Source: Bradyrhizobium sp. ORS 285
GTDB taxonomy: Bacteria > Pseudomonadota > Alphaproteobacteria > Rhizobiales > Xanthobacteraceae
Assembly: GCF_900176205.1 (NCBI RefSeq)
Contig: NZ_LT859959.1
Span: 6,809,001 to 6,873,000, forward strand
Direction of reading: 5' to 3'
Length of the DNA: 64,000 bases
Shown here: positions 55,832-62,804 of the stretch, in pieces
Numbering within the stretch: position 1 is the stretch's first letter
Layout of the letters: each line of letters opens with the position of its first letter
Notes under the pieces: model-generated
The model's database searches: none
Seen by the model: the letters and a program-made list of their open reading frames with translations, nothing else
What the model was told of the DNA's origin: nothing
Position numbers and translations under genes: made by a program

Positions 55832-56362
55832 CTACCATTCGCGATATTCCCGATAACTGCGCGACGTAATCGCCTTGTTTACCTCGGAAAGCGCGAGGCC
55901 GTTCTGCTGTGCGAACGCGCGGCTGCTCAGGTCGCCGATCTCCTGAAGATGCTTTAGTTCGTCGAACTGGTCCTCGGTCAGCGGCTTAACTTCCTCGTCC
56001 TCCTCGCGGAGCGGCGTGCTGGGAAGCGATGCGCTTTTTCGCGGTGCCGGACCGCTCGCGGCCGGGCAGCCCTTCTTGTGACGCGCGCCTTTGGAGCCGC
56101 AGCACGGCTTCGGCGTCCATCCGCCGGGTCCCGCCTTCTGCGGCTTCTGAGGTCCCGGCTTCCGGCCGCGGCGCTTGGGTTCCGGTTCGTCGTGAGCAGG
56201 TGGTAATACTTGCGGCCTCTCCGCTGTGAGATCCACAGGGCGGTCATTGTTGTTGATGCTTGGCATGATTAGCCGGAGAGCATCGTCCGTGCTGACATCT
56301 ATCGAACCAACGATCTTTCCTTCGTCGTCGATACCGGTCAGTGTGAATGTAATTTTTGACAT
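55832..56362 (-). CDS. hypothetical protein with AT-hook-like and Cys-rich linker
   Basis: 176 residues in three parts: an N-terminal acidic beta segment (ITFTLTGIDDEGKIVGSIDV), a basic Pro-rich linker with KRRGRKPGPQKPQ (AT-hook-like) and CCGSKGARHKKGC (possible zinc knuckle), and a C-terminal helix-turn-helix-like end (FAQQNGLALSEVNKAITSRSYREYREW). Probably DNA-binding; function not known. Confidence 0.68.
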   Translation of the reverse strand: MSKITFTLTGIDDEGKIVGSIDVSTDDALRLIMPSINNNDRPVDLTAERPQVLPPAHDEPEPKRRGRKPGPQKPQKAGPGGWTPKPCCGSKGARHKKGCPAASGPAPRKSASLPSTPLREEDEEVKPLTEDQFDELKHLQEIGDLSSRAFAQQNGLALSEVNKAITSRSYREYREW

Positions 56363-56364
56363 GG

Positions 56365-56523
56365 TTATTGTATTCGTTTAGCGCGCTCCGCCATCATGGC
56401 GTCCGCGACAAGATAAGCCTCCTGCGCGATCATGCCGGGATTGTTTCGGTTGAGTCCTGTGCGAGCGATGATCGGCCCCAGTGCGTCTCCGGCGAACATG
56501 TCCCGAATTTCGTTCTCGTTCAT
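56365..56523 (-). CDS. 52-residue phage-type small protein
   Basis: MNENEIRDMFAGDALGPIIARTGLNRNNPGMIAQEAYLVADAMMAERAKRIQ. The pattern FAG..L...I......N......A..AY..ADAM..ER is common in small phage proteins of unknown function. It fits exactly between SSB (3 nt) and the next gene (2 nt), with no other space. Confidence 0.72.
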   Translation of the reverse strand: MNENEIRDMFAGDALGPIIARTGLNRNNPGMIAQEAYLVADAMMAERAKRIQ

Positions 56524-56526
56524 AGC

Positions 56527-57003
56527 CTAGAACGGAATGTCGTCCGGATTGATGTCGTCTTTCGGATAATCGATCACTGGCCCGGAGCTCGCCGGCGGCT
56601 GATATGCGCGCGTCTCCTGCTCCTCGTCTATCTCGTCCTGGCTTCTTGCGGTCGTGTCGGCGTCCTTTGTCGGCGTGGTCCCCCGCGGCCCGAACTGCAC
56701 GATGTCGGCGATAACCTCGGTGCGGTACTTCTTGTCGCCGTTCACTTCCCACGATCGCGTCTGCATGCGGCCCTCGACGTACACACCGCTGCCCTTCTTT
56801 AGATACTGATTGACCGTATCCGCCTGGCGGCCGAACACCACGATGTTGTGGAAGTCGGTCTGTTCTTGGCGCTTGCCGTCGCGGTCCTTGTACGTCCGGT
56901 TCGTAGCGACGGAGAAGTTGCACACGTTCATGCCGGACGGCAACGCGCGCAGCTCGGGGTTCCGCGTGATGTTGCCGTAGATCATTGCCTTGTTGAGGTA
57001 CAT
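56527..57003 (-). CDS. ssb: single-stranded DNA-binding protein
   Basis: 158 residues: N-terminal OB fold (LNKAMIYGNITRNPELRALPSGMNVCNFSVATNRTYKD...TDFHNIVVFGRQADTVNQYLKKGSGVYVEGRMQTRSWE), a disordered linker, and the acidic tip DDINPDDIPF that recruits partner enzymes. A second SSB must exist on the chromosome, so this one serves the element. It is 5 nt downstream of the exonuclease gene. Confidence 0.95.
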   Translation of the reverse strand: MYLNKAMIYGNITRNPELRALPSGMNVCNFSVATNRTYKDRDGKRQEQTDFHNIVVFGRQADTVNQYLKKGSGVYVEGRMQTRSWEVNGDKKYRTEVIADIVQFGPRGTTPTKDADTTARSQDEIDEEQETRAYQPPASSGPVIDYPKDDINPDDIPF

Positions 57004-57008
57004 AGGCG

Positions 57009-57638
57009 TTAGAACACTAGCTTCGAATAAGTGTCGTCGAGTTCCGCGAGGAACGTCTTGAGCGCCGCTTCGTCGGTTTCGAGATCGACGTACTCCGCGC
57101 GTGTGACGCGCTTGACCATCATCTGCATCGACGGGATTTTCACGCGGCTATCGAACGAAACGAAATCCCACCATTGCAGGGTCGGGATTGCGAGGAATGC
57201 CATTTTGACCTGCTCGACATAATCGTTCGGCACTCTGCCGTCGATCAGATAGCCGACGTGCGTCTTGCTGTCCGGATTCTTAATCTCGATGCCGCCGACG
57301 ATTTCACCTTCCTCGCGCACAACGCCGTCGGGCGAAAACGCCACGCGATCGTCGATGTGGTCTGCGATGATGAAGCCGACCTTCTCGACCTTATTGAGCG
57401 ACTGCCGCTCATATTCCTTACGAGCGAACGCCTCCTCGATCTGGCCGCGTTCCATCGCGGCATTCATCGGAACCTCTTTGGTCTGCTCCGTGATCTTCTC
57501 TGCGATCAGCTCACAGATAAGGGCGCGGCGTGCTTTGGGTGTTCCGAGTACATCGCCGAGTCGAGTGCCGGTGACACGGCCCAGGCGGAGCTGATGCCAT
57601 TCGAACGAGCCTTGTTCGATGTCTTTGATTTCCAGCAT
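57009..57638 (-). CDS. YqaJ / lambda-exonuclease-like recombination nuclease
   Basis: 209 residues of the PD-(D/E)XK exonuclease family used by phages for single-strand annealing recombination. EWHQLRLGRVTGTRLGDVLG at the N-terminus, AAMERGQIEEAFAR (the ligand glutamate), DGVVREEGEIVGGIEIKNPDSKTH (catalytic D, then EIK) and YVEQVKMAFLA. No RecT/Beta-type annealase is recognisable next to it; the gene immediately upstream is a candidate partner. Confidence 0.9.
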   Translation of the reverse strand: MLEIKDIEQGSFEWHQLRLGRVTGTRLGDVLGTPKARRALICELIAEKITEQTKEVPMNAAMERGQIEEAFARKEYERQSLNKVEKVGFIIADHIDDRVAFSPDGVVREEGEIVGGIEIKNPDSKTHVGYLIDGRVPNDYVEQVKMAFLAIPTLQWWDFVSFDSRVKIPSMQMMVKRVTRAEYVDLETDEAALKTFLAELDDTYSKLVF

Positions 57639-57641
57639 AGG

Positions 57642-58190
57642 TTATTTAAGCGTGGTTTTTAATTCCTCCTTGAGCGCGAGAATGTCGGGATGCGCCTTCT
57701 TCTCGTTTGGCAGAGCCACGAAATAGGCCTGAAGATCGCGGAGTGTTTTGCACGCGCGCATTTGCTTCAGCTCGTTCGTGACGGGTGCCGGCGCAGTGTC
57801 GGCCGGGATCGAATCACGCACGCGCAGTGCCGTCACCTTTTCGCCGAATGCGTTGACCTCAGCGGAAAAGATCTGGATGCGCTTGCCGATCCATTTGTCG
57901 GTGTACGGGCCGTACAACTTACTGATCGTGGCCGCGTTCGTCTTGTTGAGAACCATTTTGGGAACGGCGGCTTCCTTGAAGTAGATGACCGGCAGGATCT
58001 CCTTGTCCTTTTCGCCCTTCTTTCGGACTTTGCGGCCGATCTCTTCCTCGACGATCTTGCTAATTTCTCCGACCAGCTCCTCGTCGGGCATGAGGTTGTG
58101 CGAACCGAGGTATTCGTACTCGAAAAGATTTTTCCAGTGCGTATTGCCCTCGGTCTTTTTCTTGGGCTTCTTGATTGTTTTCGTTGCCAT
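57642..58190 (-). CDS. hypothetical phage-type protein upstream of the exonuclease
   Basis: 182 residues with a basic N-terminus (MATKTIKKPKKKTEGNTHWKN), then LFEYEYLGSHNLMPDEELVGEISKIVEEE, PKMVLNKTNAATISKLYGPYTDKWIGKRIQIFSAEVNAFGEKVTALRVR. This pattern (KPMVLNKTN...KLYG.....W.GK.IQ) is one I associate with phage proteins encoded beside YqaJ-type nucleases; the biochemical role is unknown. It could be the annealing partner. Confidence 0.75.
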   Translation of the reverse strand: MATKTIKKPKKKTEGNTHWKNLFEYEYLGSHNLMPDEELVGEISKIVEEEIGRKVRKKGEKDKEILPVIYFKEAAVPKMVLNKTNAATISKLYGPYTDKWIGKRIQIFSAEVNAFGEKVTALRVRDSIPADTAPAPVTNELKQMRACKTLRDLQAYFVALPNEKKAHPDILALKEELKTTLK

Positions 58191-58196
58191 AAATGG

Positions 58197-58337
58197 CTAC
58201 TGATTGAGTAATTCGTCCACCGCGTCGCCGATGGTATCGGCGAGCGGTTCGGGGCAATCCATCTTGTGCCCGTCCATGCGGTCGTTTCCGCAGCCGGGGC
58301 ACTTGTTGTCGTCCTCGTCTTGTTCGCGGTCAGGCAT
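58197..58337 (-). CDS. 46-residue zinc-ribbon-like microprotein
   Basis: MPDREQDEDDNKCPGCGNDRMDGHKMDCPEPLADTIGDAVDELLNQ: one CxxC, then H and C in a position suitable for a single zinc. Overlaps the stop of the upstream membrane microprotein by 8 nt. Function unknown. Confidence 0.62.
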   Translation of the reverse strand: MPDREQDEDDNKCPGCGNDRMDGHKMDCPEPLADTIGDAVDELLNQ

Positions 58338-58461
58338 ATGACGATACGGCCATTCCGATAATCGCGAGCGTCATGAGTGCGGATCGCAACGTGACGCGTG
58401 CTCGGTAGCCGGCGAGAGCGCGGTCGCTATCGCGGCGCGCGTCGGCGGGTGAGTAGGTCAT
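58330..58461 (-). CDS. 43-residue membrane microprotein
   Basis: MTYSPADARRDSDRALAGYRARVTLRSALMTLAIIGMAVSSYA: a charged N-terminus and one C-terminal helix. Its ATG overlaps the upstream gene's stop (ATGA), which supports translation. Function unknown. Confidence 0.62.
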   Translation of the reverse strand: MTYSPADARRDSDRALAGYRARVTLRSALMTLAIIGMAVSSYA

Positions 58462-58691
58462 ACAGTCGGGATGTATTCCACCTCACCGTCGTTCCATCGG
58501 GAAATCGCGTCGATTGTATATGGACCGTCCATCGTGGTCTTCTCTGCCGGAGCTTCCAGCGCTTCTTCGAGCGAAGATGCTCCCCTCGTCAAAGTGTAGG
58601 TGGGATTCAGGCTTTCTTCCACGATCCGATAATAGGTGCCGTCATTGTTGATGACGTCTCCCATCCGCAGCCTGTTTAGTTTCATTTTCAT
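58458..58691 (-). CDS. hypothetical 77-residue protein
   Basis: MKMKLNRLRMGDVINNDGTYYRIVEESLNPTYTLTRGASSLEEALEAPAEKTTMDGPYTIDAISRWNDGEVEYIPTV: a small beta-rich protein (MGDVI..DGTYYRIVE recalls SH3-like folds). No family assigned. Confidence 0.65.
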   Translation of the reverse strand: MKMKLNRLRMGDVINNDGTYYRIVEESLNPTYTLTRGASSLEEALEAPAEKTTMDGPYTIDAISRWNDGEVEYIPTV

Positions 58692-58727
58692 AGTTGCGCC
58701 CGGCTTTACGGGCGATGCGTTTAGTTT

Positions 58728-59066
58728 TTAACCGATCCGCACGCCTTTCAGCACGGGACCGTTTTGATCGAACTCGTACATGTACCGCACGCCGCTTTTG
58801 ATGTGGAGGTAGTCGGATTTATCGGCCGGTACGAGCGCGAAGAAGTGCTCGGCAGCGGCCTGTAGCCATGTGCAAAGGCCGCGCTGCTTCCAAACCTCGA
58901 TCGGGATAATTTTGGACGCCTGATTGATCGCCGTCACCGAGAGGCGCAGTTTTGCCATCTGATGATTGAGATCTATCGCGCCCGTGCCCGGCATTTCGTC
59001 GTACGCGATTTCCTCCATAACCCCGTCCTCGTTCATCATGCGGATGCGGGGCTTTCGGTCCGTCAT
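58728..59066 (-). CDS. hypothetical 112-residue protein
   Basis: MTDRKPRIRMMNEDGVMEEIAYDEMPGTGAIDLNHQMAKLRLSVTAINQASKIIPIEVWKQRGLCTWLQAAAEHFFALVPADKSDYLHIKSGVRYMYEFDQNGPVLKGVRIG. No family recognised. ATG 59066 lies 2 nt after the stop of the HTH microprotein; the longer frame to 59117 overlaps that gene and is rejected. Confidence 0.68.
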   Translation of the reverse strand: MTDRKPRIRMMNEDGVMEEIAYDEMPGTGAIDLNHQMAKLRLSVTAINQASKIIPIEVWKQRGLCTWLQAAAEHFFALVPADKSDYLHIKSGVRYMYEFDQNGPVLKGVRIG

Positions 59067-59068
59067 GG

Positions 59069-59212
59069 CTATGCGTGCACTTTGCGCAGGTAGCCCCAAA
59101 CGCCGCTTCGTGAGCACCCGACACTGGCGGCAATAAAGCGTTCGCTTTTGCCTTCCCGGTGTAGTTCGACGATGCGTGCTTTCTGTCTGTCGCTAAGTTT
59201 TATTGAGTTCAT
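59069..59212 (-). CDS. 47-residue helix-turn-helix protein
   Basis: MNSIKLSDRQKARIVELHREGKSERFIAASVGCSRSGVWGYLRKVHA is a complete HTH of the resolvase/transposase-like (Hin-type) class. It is the first gene of the long leftward operon, so it may autoregulate it. No catalytic domain. Confidence 0.72.
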   Translation of the reverse strand: MNSIKLSDRQKARIVELHREGKSERFIAASVGCSRSGVWGYLRKVHA

Positions 59213-59478
59213 GTAGAAGATTTGTTGAATGGTAAGTGTCCGGCACGCCGAGGGCTCGACGTAGGTCTGGCTCGTGTGCCGGTATAGGTTCGTAGCAATG
59301 AGGGAGAGGCATATCGGGGACTTTCACCCGAACCAAGCTCGCCGGAATCGAACCGACTTTTATTTTCTGTCTCTCCCCCTCACTACTACGAAGTTGTCAA
59401 AGACCTTCTATGAACACATTACCATATGCACGGATGAGCGCATGTGGATAGCACGATGGGCAACGCGATCGCGGTTTG
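59213..59478. promoter_or_regulatory. 266-nt gap ahead of the long leftward operon
   Basis: Markedly AT-richer than the flanks. It contains TTGACA-type hexamers on the minus strand (complement of TGTCAA at about 59396 and 59478) but no confident -10 partner. The ATPase gene upstream could also read through. No convincing gene: the open frame on the plus strand has no ribosome site. Confidence 0.4.
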
Positions 59479-60669
59479 TCAATAGCTCGCCGATGCACCG
59501 TCGGACGGTTTTTCCTTCCGCTTTTTCCGCGCCCATTCCTGGCGCGCTGGTTTGTTGAGATCATATTCCACCTTCTCGCGCGTCCGGGCGTACCGGGATT
59601 GGGTCACCGCGATATTTCGGTCGAGCCATCCCGTAGCGAGATCCGGCAATTCGACTTCGACGAGCTGCGCGACCGTCGGCCGCCCGCGGTAGATCGTGCG
59701 CATACGTGCGCGCCCGACCGCGAGGCTCATGAGATCTTCGGCGTGCCAGTCAATCGCGGACGCGATGATCGGCGCGTCGTTCGCTCCGATGCGGAATGAC
59801 ATGATCGTTGAGCAGTTTCCGAGCACCGCGTCCCGGATCTCCTCGTCGAGCTGCGAAATGAATTGATGCGCGAGCGTGAGGAAAAGTCCGCGCTTGCGGC
59901 TCTCGCTCAGAATGGTCGCGATGATCGAGGTGCCAAAATTTTGGAACTCGTCGATGTAGAGACGGTACGGTCGCTCTGGTATTCCTACCGCGTCGGCCGC
60001 TTGTTTGAACGCGTTGATGATGACCGCGCCGAGGATGGCGGCTGGTTCGTCGCCTATGTCGGATAAATCGAGAATAAGCGGCATACCGCGGGTGATGATT
60101 TGCGCGATGCTCAGTGTGCTCGTGGGCTGCCCGAAGATGTAGCGCAGCGGTAGCGGGTCGGCGAGCGCGGCGACTTTGTTTTGCAGCGACCCGATTTCTT
60201 GGGCCTGCTGCTTCGCGTCCTTGCCGTCGAACTCGTCCCATGTCTGGCGGGTTTCGCGGTCGGTGCATTTCTTCAAAAGCCGCGCGCGGTATTTTTCGTC
60301 CGAGAGGACGCGGCGGATGTCGAGCAGCGTCGTGCCTGGCGTGTCGAGGAGTAGCCGAACACTGGCGCGCAGATAGTAGAGCAGACGCGGCGTCTCCGGC
60401 CCGAGCCCCCAGATGTCGCTGAATATGGAAACGATGGCCGCAGTGACTTTCCAGCGGTCATCCGGCGGGGCGTTTTCGAGCGGGTTGAACCCGACCGGAA
60501 AACTCAGATCGGCGGGCCGCCAGTAGATGCACTCCCGGCTGTCTGCAAGACGCCGGGCCGCCTCGCCGTGCTTGTCCAGAAATGCAAAGCCGCGCTCCGG
60601 CGCTTCGGAAAGGATCTCGGTTGTCTTGCCGGAGCCTGACGCCCCGACGATATAGGTATGCGCTTCCAT
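59479..60669 (-). CDS. VirD4/HerA-like DNA-translocating ATPase
   Basis: 396 residues. Walker A YIVGASGSGKTTEIL begins at residue 7; FLDKHGEAARRL replaces the family's DPHGDL box; YWRPADLSFPVGFNPLE, IFGQPTSTLSIAQII, the Walker B RLYIDEFQNFGTSI and LAHQFISQLDEEIRDAVLGNCSTIMSFRIGANDA follow. This is the TraG/VirD4-type coupling or packaging ATPase family. The N-terminal membrane helices of conjugative coupling proteins are absent, so it would act in the cytoplasm or dock on another protein. It could move DNA into a pore or a capsid. Confidence 0.85.
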   Translation of the reverse strand: MEAHTYIVGASGSGKTTEILSEAPERGFAFLDKHGEAARRLADSRECIYWRPADLSFPVGFNPLENAPPDDRWKVTAAIVSIFSDIWGLGPETPRLLYYLRASVRLLLDTPGTTLLDIRRVLSDEKYRARLLKKCTDRETRQTWDEFDGKDAKQQAQEIGSLQNKVAALADPLPLRYIFGQPTSTLSIAQIITRGMPLILDLSDIGDEPAAILGAVIINAFKQAADAVGIPERPYRLYIDEFQNFGTSIIATILSESRKRGLFLTLAHQFISQLDEEIRDAVLGNCSTIMSFRIGANDAPIIASAIDWHAEDLMSLAVGRARMRTIYRGRPTVAQLVEVELPDLATGWLDRNIAVTQSRYARTREKVEYDLNKPARQEWARKKRKEKPSDGASASY

Positions 60670-60825
60670 GAAATTGCAGCACCGCGGCCGTGGCCCTGCT
60701 TGCCGTCGCGAAACGGAATCCCGGTGCGCGGAGCTGCGACTGCATCCCTCGATCGAGGGGAAAGAGCTCCGCCCCGGCTCCCAACAGGATCGGGGCGGCT
60801 GCGCTCATTCTACCGCAGCCCCGGC

Positions 60826-61566
60826 TTATAAGAGGCTGAGCTGTCCCGGATCGCGCGGCGGCTTCGGCGCGGGCGCTCGCTTCTCCGGCTCAGGCCTCGT
60901 GAACTCTCCGTGCGGCTTGTCGTATTCGTAAATAAACGGCGGCCGGACCTGCCATAGCGTGTGCATTTCTCCGGACAGGCTGTCGCCGCAATAGACGTTG
61001 CCGCGCATGTTGCGCCAGAACAGATTCAGCGCGGTCATTTTGGCGCAGCGCGGATCAAGATCGATACCGACCAGGAACGTGCCCGGTGTGTGGCTCGCGA
61101 TCAGCATACGGCCGCTGCCGCATGCCGGATCCGTGACACTCCCCCCATCGGGGGCGGTAATCTCCGCCATCATTTTCGCGACTGGCTCAGGGGTGAAAAA
61201 CTGCCCGTGCTCGCCGAAGCTGATTTCCTCCATGAAAATATCGCCCAGGCAATCCGCGCCGGTCTCGGTCATTTCTTCGATCAGATAGGCGAACGCCTGG
61301 GCGAACCGATCTATCGGCCGCTCGCCGGGCTCCTGGTTGGTCGCGTACCGCTCCACGACGGAAAGGTATCGCTCCTCGTATACCCCGCTCCATTTCTCCG
61401 GGTCTCGCTCGCCACGCCGGATATTGTCGGAGCTGGAAAGCAGGGCGTAGAGCATGAGGTCGAGCCAATCGTGGAATACCTGGCTGCGCTGCCATCGGCC
61501 GGTGCTTACGATCTTCTCCAGCTCCTTCCAGGAACGGCCGGAATATGTGGCGCCTCGTCCCTTCAT
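60826..61566 (-). CDS. N6-DNA-methylase-like protein without a visible NPPY motif
   Basis: 246 residues. A helical N-terminus is followed by GQFFTPEPVAKMMAEI and the SAM-binding motif DPACGSGRMLIA, then FLVGIDLDPRCAKMTALNLFWRNMRGNVYCGDSLSGEMHTLWQVRPPFIYEYD. Type I/HsdM-like enzymes have an NPPF/Y at the next position; here only RPPF is seen. The protein ends soon after with a Pro-rich tail (PEKRAPAPKPPRDPGQLSLL). It may bind SAM or DNA without methylating. ATG overlaps the upstream stop (ATGA) with AAGGAGGT adjoining it. Confidence 0.8.
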   Translation of the reverse strand: MKGRGATYSGRSWKELEKIVSTGRWQRSQVFHDWLDLMLYALLSSSDNIRRGERDPEKWSGVYEERYLSVVERYATNQEPGERPIDRFAQAFAYLIEEMTETGADCLGDIFMEEISFGEHGQFFTPEPVAKMMAEITAPDGGSVTDPACGSGRMLIASHTPGTFLVGIDLDPRCAKMTALNLFWRNMRGNVYCGDSLSGEMHTLWQVRPPFIYEYDKPHGEFTRPEPEKRAPAPKPPRDPGQLSLL

Positions 61567-61742
61567 ACCTCCTTGCGAGGCCGCAGGAGGCGGCCCAAGC
61601 GCGCATTAATCGGCTTCGGCTTGTCGGTCTCGGGAACGTAGCGCGAGCAAAGGCAGCCGGGGATGAGGCAGTGCCCACGTGTGCGGCTCGCGTGCCACTG
61701 ATGGTCCTTGCCTCGGTGTGTGCATGATCGGCACGGCGACAT
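61563..61742 (-). CDS. 59-residue Cys/His-rich microprotein
   Basis: MSPCRSCTHRGKDHQWHASRTRGHCLIPGCLCSRYVPETDKPKPINARLGRLLRPRKEV: CxxC, several His, CLIPGCLC, likely one or two zinc sites, and a basic tail. First gene of the leftward run, coupled to the methylase-like gene. On the minus strand TATGAT at about 61752-61757 could be its -10 element. Function unknown. Confidence 0.62.
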   Translation of the reverse strand: MSPCRSCTHRGKDHQWHASRTRGHCLIPGCLCSRYVPETDKPKPINARLGRLLRPRKEV

Positions 61743-62165
61743 ATGACCATTCTATCATACGCCGGGCTCGGTGGAACTGGCGGGGAAGTGCGGAACGTGG
61801 TGTAGAACTGCCCGCCCTGTGAGCGCGACCGTGGCGACGGCCGCGACTTCCTCATCCGCCCTGCCGTCCCGACAATACGGAGTATTGGACGGGAAAAAGA
61901 CATCCCCCATGCGAGGACAATCGGACGCCGACCGGAGGGAGGTGTTCGACTTGCCCGCAGCTTGGGGGATGTCTTGGATCGGAAGGATTCCGAGAAGCAA
62001 GGCAGGAACAAGGGAAAGCGGATGAGGAAGTCGCGGCCGGAGGCCAGCGCGAACAGGGCGGAAAAAGCAAGGAATAGAGCCACTTGCGGAGCAAGGGGCG
62101 AACGGGCAGCATATGCCTACAGGAAGCATATGTGAGGGCACAGCCGAAGGCACAGGGGGAACGGC
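61743..62165. promoter_or_regulatory. structured 423-nt region between divergent operons
   Basis: Contains nested inverted repeats: outer 21-bp perfect arms 61838-61858 and 62019-62039 (CGGCCGCGACTTCCTCATCCG), inner 13-bp arms 61897-61909 and 61963-61975 (AAGACATCCCCCA), and a local hairpin 61864-61892 (CAATAC-gga-GTATTG flanked by CCGTCC / GGACGG). No credible gene. Position between divergent operons and this architecture suit an origin of replication, an origin of transfer, a packaging site or a large operator. Confidence 0.65.
61838..62039. repeat. nested inverted repeat (21-bp outer, 13-bp inner arms)
   Basis: Outer arms match perfectly over 21 bp and inner arms over 13 bp, with the hairpin 61864-61892 in the left half. 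Total span 202 bp. The arms do not belong to the backbone palindromic families. Confidence 0.85.
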
Positions 62166-62453
62166 ATGAACGAGGTGATGAATCGCATTCTGAATATGCG
62201 CACGATGGCCGAGTTCGAAGGGCTGCTCGCGCAGGTCGGTGTCAAGAAGCCGGATCTGTTGCAGACGATCTGCACGCTGGCGATGGAGCAGCTTCCGCCG
62301 GATGAAGCCAAGGCGTTCGTGCTGGTCGCCGCGACGGAATACGACAAGGATCAGAGCGGCGGGTTGGAAAGAGCAGCGAAGCGGCCGCCGATTTTCCGGC
62401 AAGTCGAGGACGAATTAATGCAAGGCTTGGCGGCGTCCCTGAAAAAGAAATGA
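62166..62453 (+). CDS. hypothetical 95-residue helical protein
   Basis: MNEVMNRILNMRTMAEFEGLLAQVGVKKPDLLQTICTLAMEQLPPDEAKAFVLVAATEYDKDQSGGLERAAKRPPIFRQVEDELMQGLAASLKKK. Mostly helical; no family recognised. AGGGGGAAC precedes the ATG. It is the only gene between the inverted-repeat region and the candidate RNA, so it may be a regulator of that region. Confidence 0.7.
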   Translation: MNEVMNRILNMRTMAEFEGLLAQVGVKKPDLLQTICTLAMEQLPPDEAKAFVLVAATEYDKDQSGGLERAAKRPPIFRQVEDELMQGLAASLKKK

Positions 62454-62458
62454 CGGCT

Positions 62459-62494
62459 ATCCCCAGGATTTCCCCAGATCTGCAAAATCCCCAG
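62459..62494 (+). repeat. three direct copies of (A/T)TCCCCAG
   Basis: ATCCCCAG, TTCCCCAG and ATCCCCAG at 62459-62466, 62470-62477 and 62487-62494, immediately after the 95-residue gene. Spacing is irregular (11 and 17 nt). They could be protein-binding iterons or a chance of local composition. Confidence 0.45.
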
Positions 62495-62520
62495 AAATGC
62501 CGCAGGGGTAGGATGAAGGC

Positions 62521-62631
62521 ATGGTGAAGTGTGAGATAGTAATAGGGTGCGGTCGCGCGTCTTCGGACGTTCGCTCACACGCTATTTCACATAGCACCAT
62601 CGCTTAGAGCCAGCCTTACCGCTGGCTTTTT
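62521..62631 (+). ncRNA. candidate structured RNA ending in an intrinsic terminator
   Basis: The plus-strand sequence folds by eye into a three-way junction. P1 pairs ATGGTG (62521-62526) with CACCAT (62595-62600). P2 pairs GTGTGAG (62529-62535) with CTCACAC (62574-62580) and encloses a hairpin capped by C(UUCG)G. P3 is GCTAT (62581-62585) with ATAGC (62591-62595), sharing one base with P1. A strong terminator follows at 62608. No ORF is plausible here. Its promoter and function are unknown; it may instead be the 3' end of the upstream mRNA. Confidence 0.55.
62608..62631 (+). terminator. rho-independent terminator
   Basis: AGCCAGC / GCTGGCT stem of 7 bp, 6-nt loop CTTACC, followed directly by TTTTT. 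Ends the transcript of the 95-residue gene or of the candidate RNA. Confidence 0.9.
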
Positions 62632-62804
62632 GCGTTGTCCCGGGGGGTATAACGGGGGGACGTTAATAAGCCCGTTCCAGCGCAGGCTACGCCATGCCGA
62701 AAAACAGGCGACAACTCAACGGAGCAAATTAGCCGCGCCGCCGAACTCAAAACACTTTGCTGTTTTGGGGGAGGGGGGCGCATCTTCCAATCTAACAAAG
62801 CAAT

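Noticed and set aside
59274..59558. 94-codon plus-strand frame between the HTH gene and the ATPase gene
   Set aside because: It overlaps the ATPase 3' end antisense and has no ribosome site or recognisable fold.
60458..60808. Alternative frame overlapping the start of the VirD4/HerA-like ATPase, considered as a frameshifted N-terminus
   Set aside because: The ATPase frame upstream of ATG 60669 has no start codon before an in-frame stop near 60805, and the overlapping frame contains no hydrophobic helices of a coupling protein.
61771..62025. Open frames on both strands across the nested inverted repeats
   Set aside because: They run through the repeat arms, lack ribosome sites and encode low-complexity sequence; the region is better read as a structured non-coding site.
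62461..62494. CCCCAG repeats considered as a CRISPR-like array
   Set aside because: Repeats are 8 bp with irregular short spacing and no cas gene is present; no CRISPR array was seen anywhere in the window.
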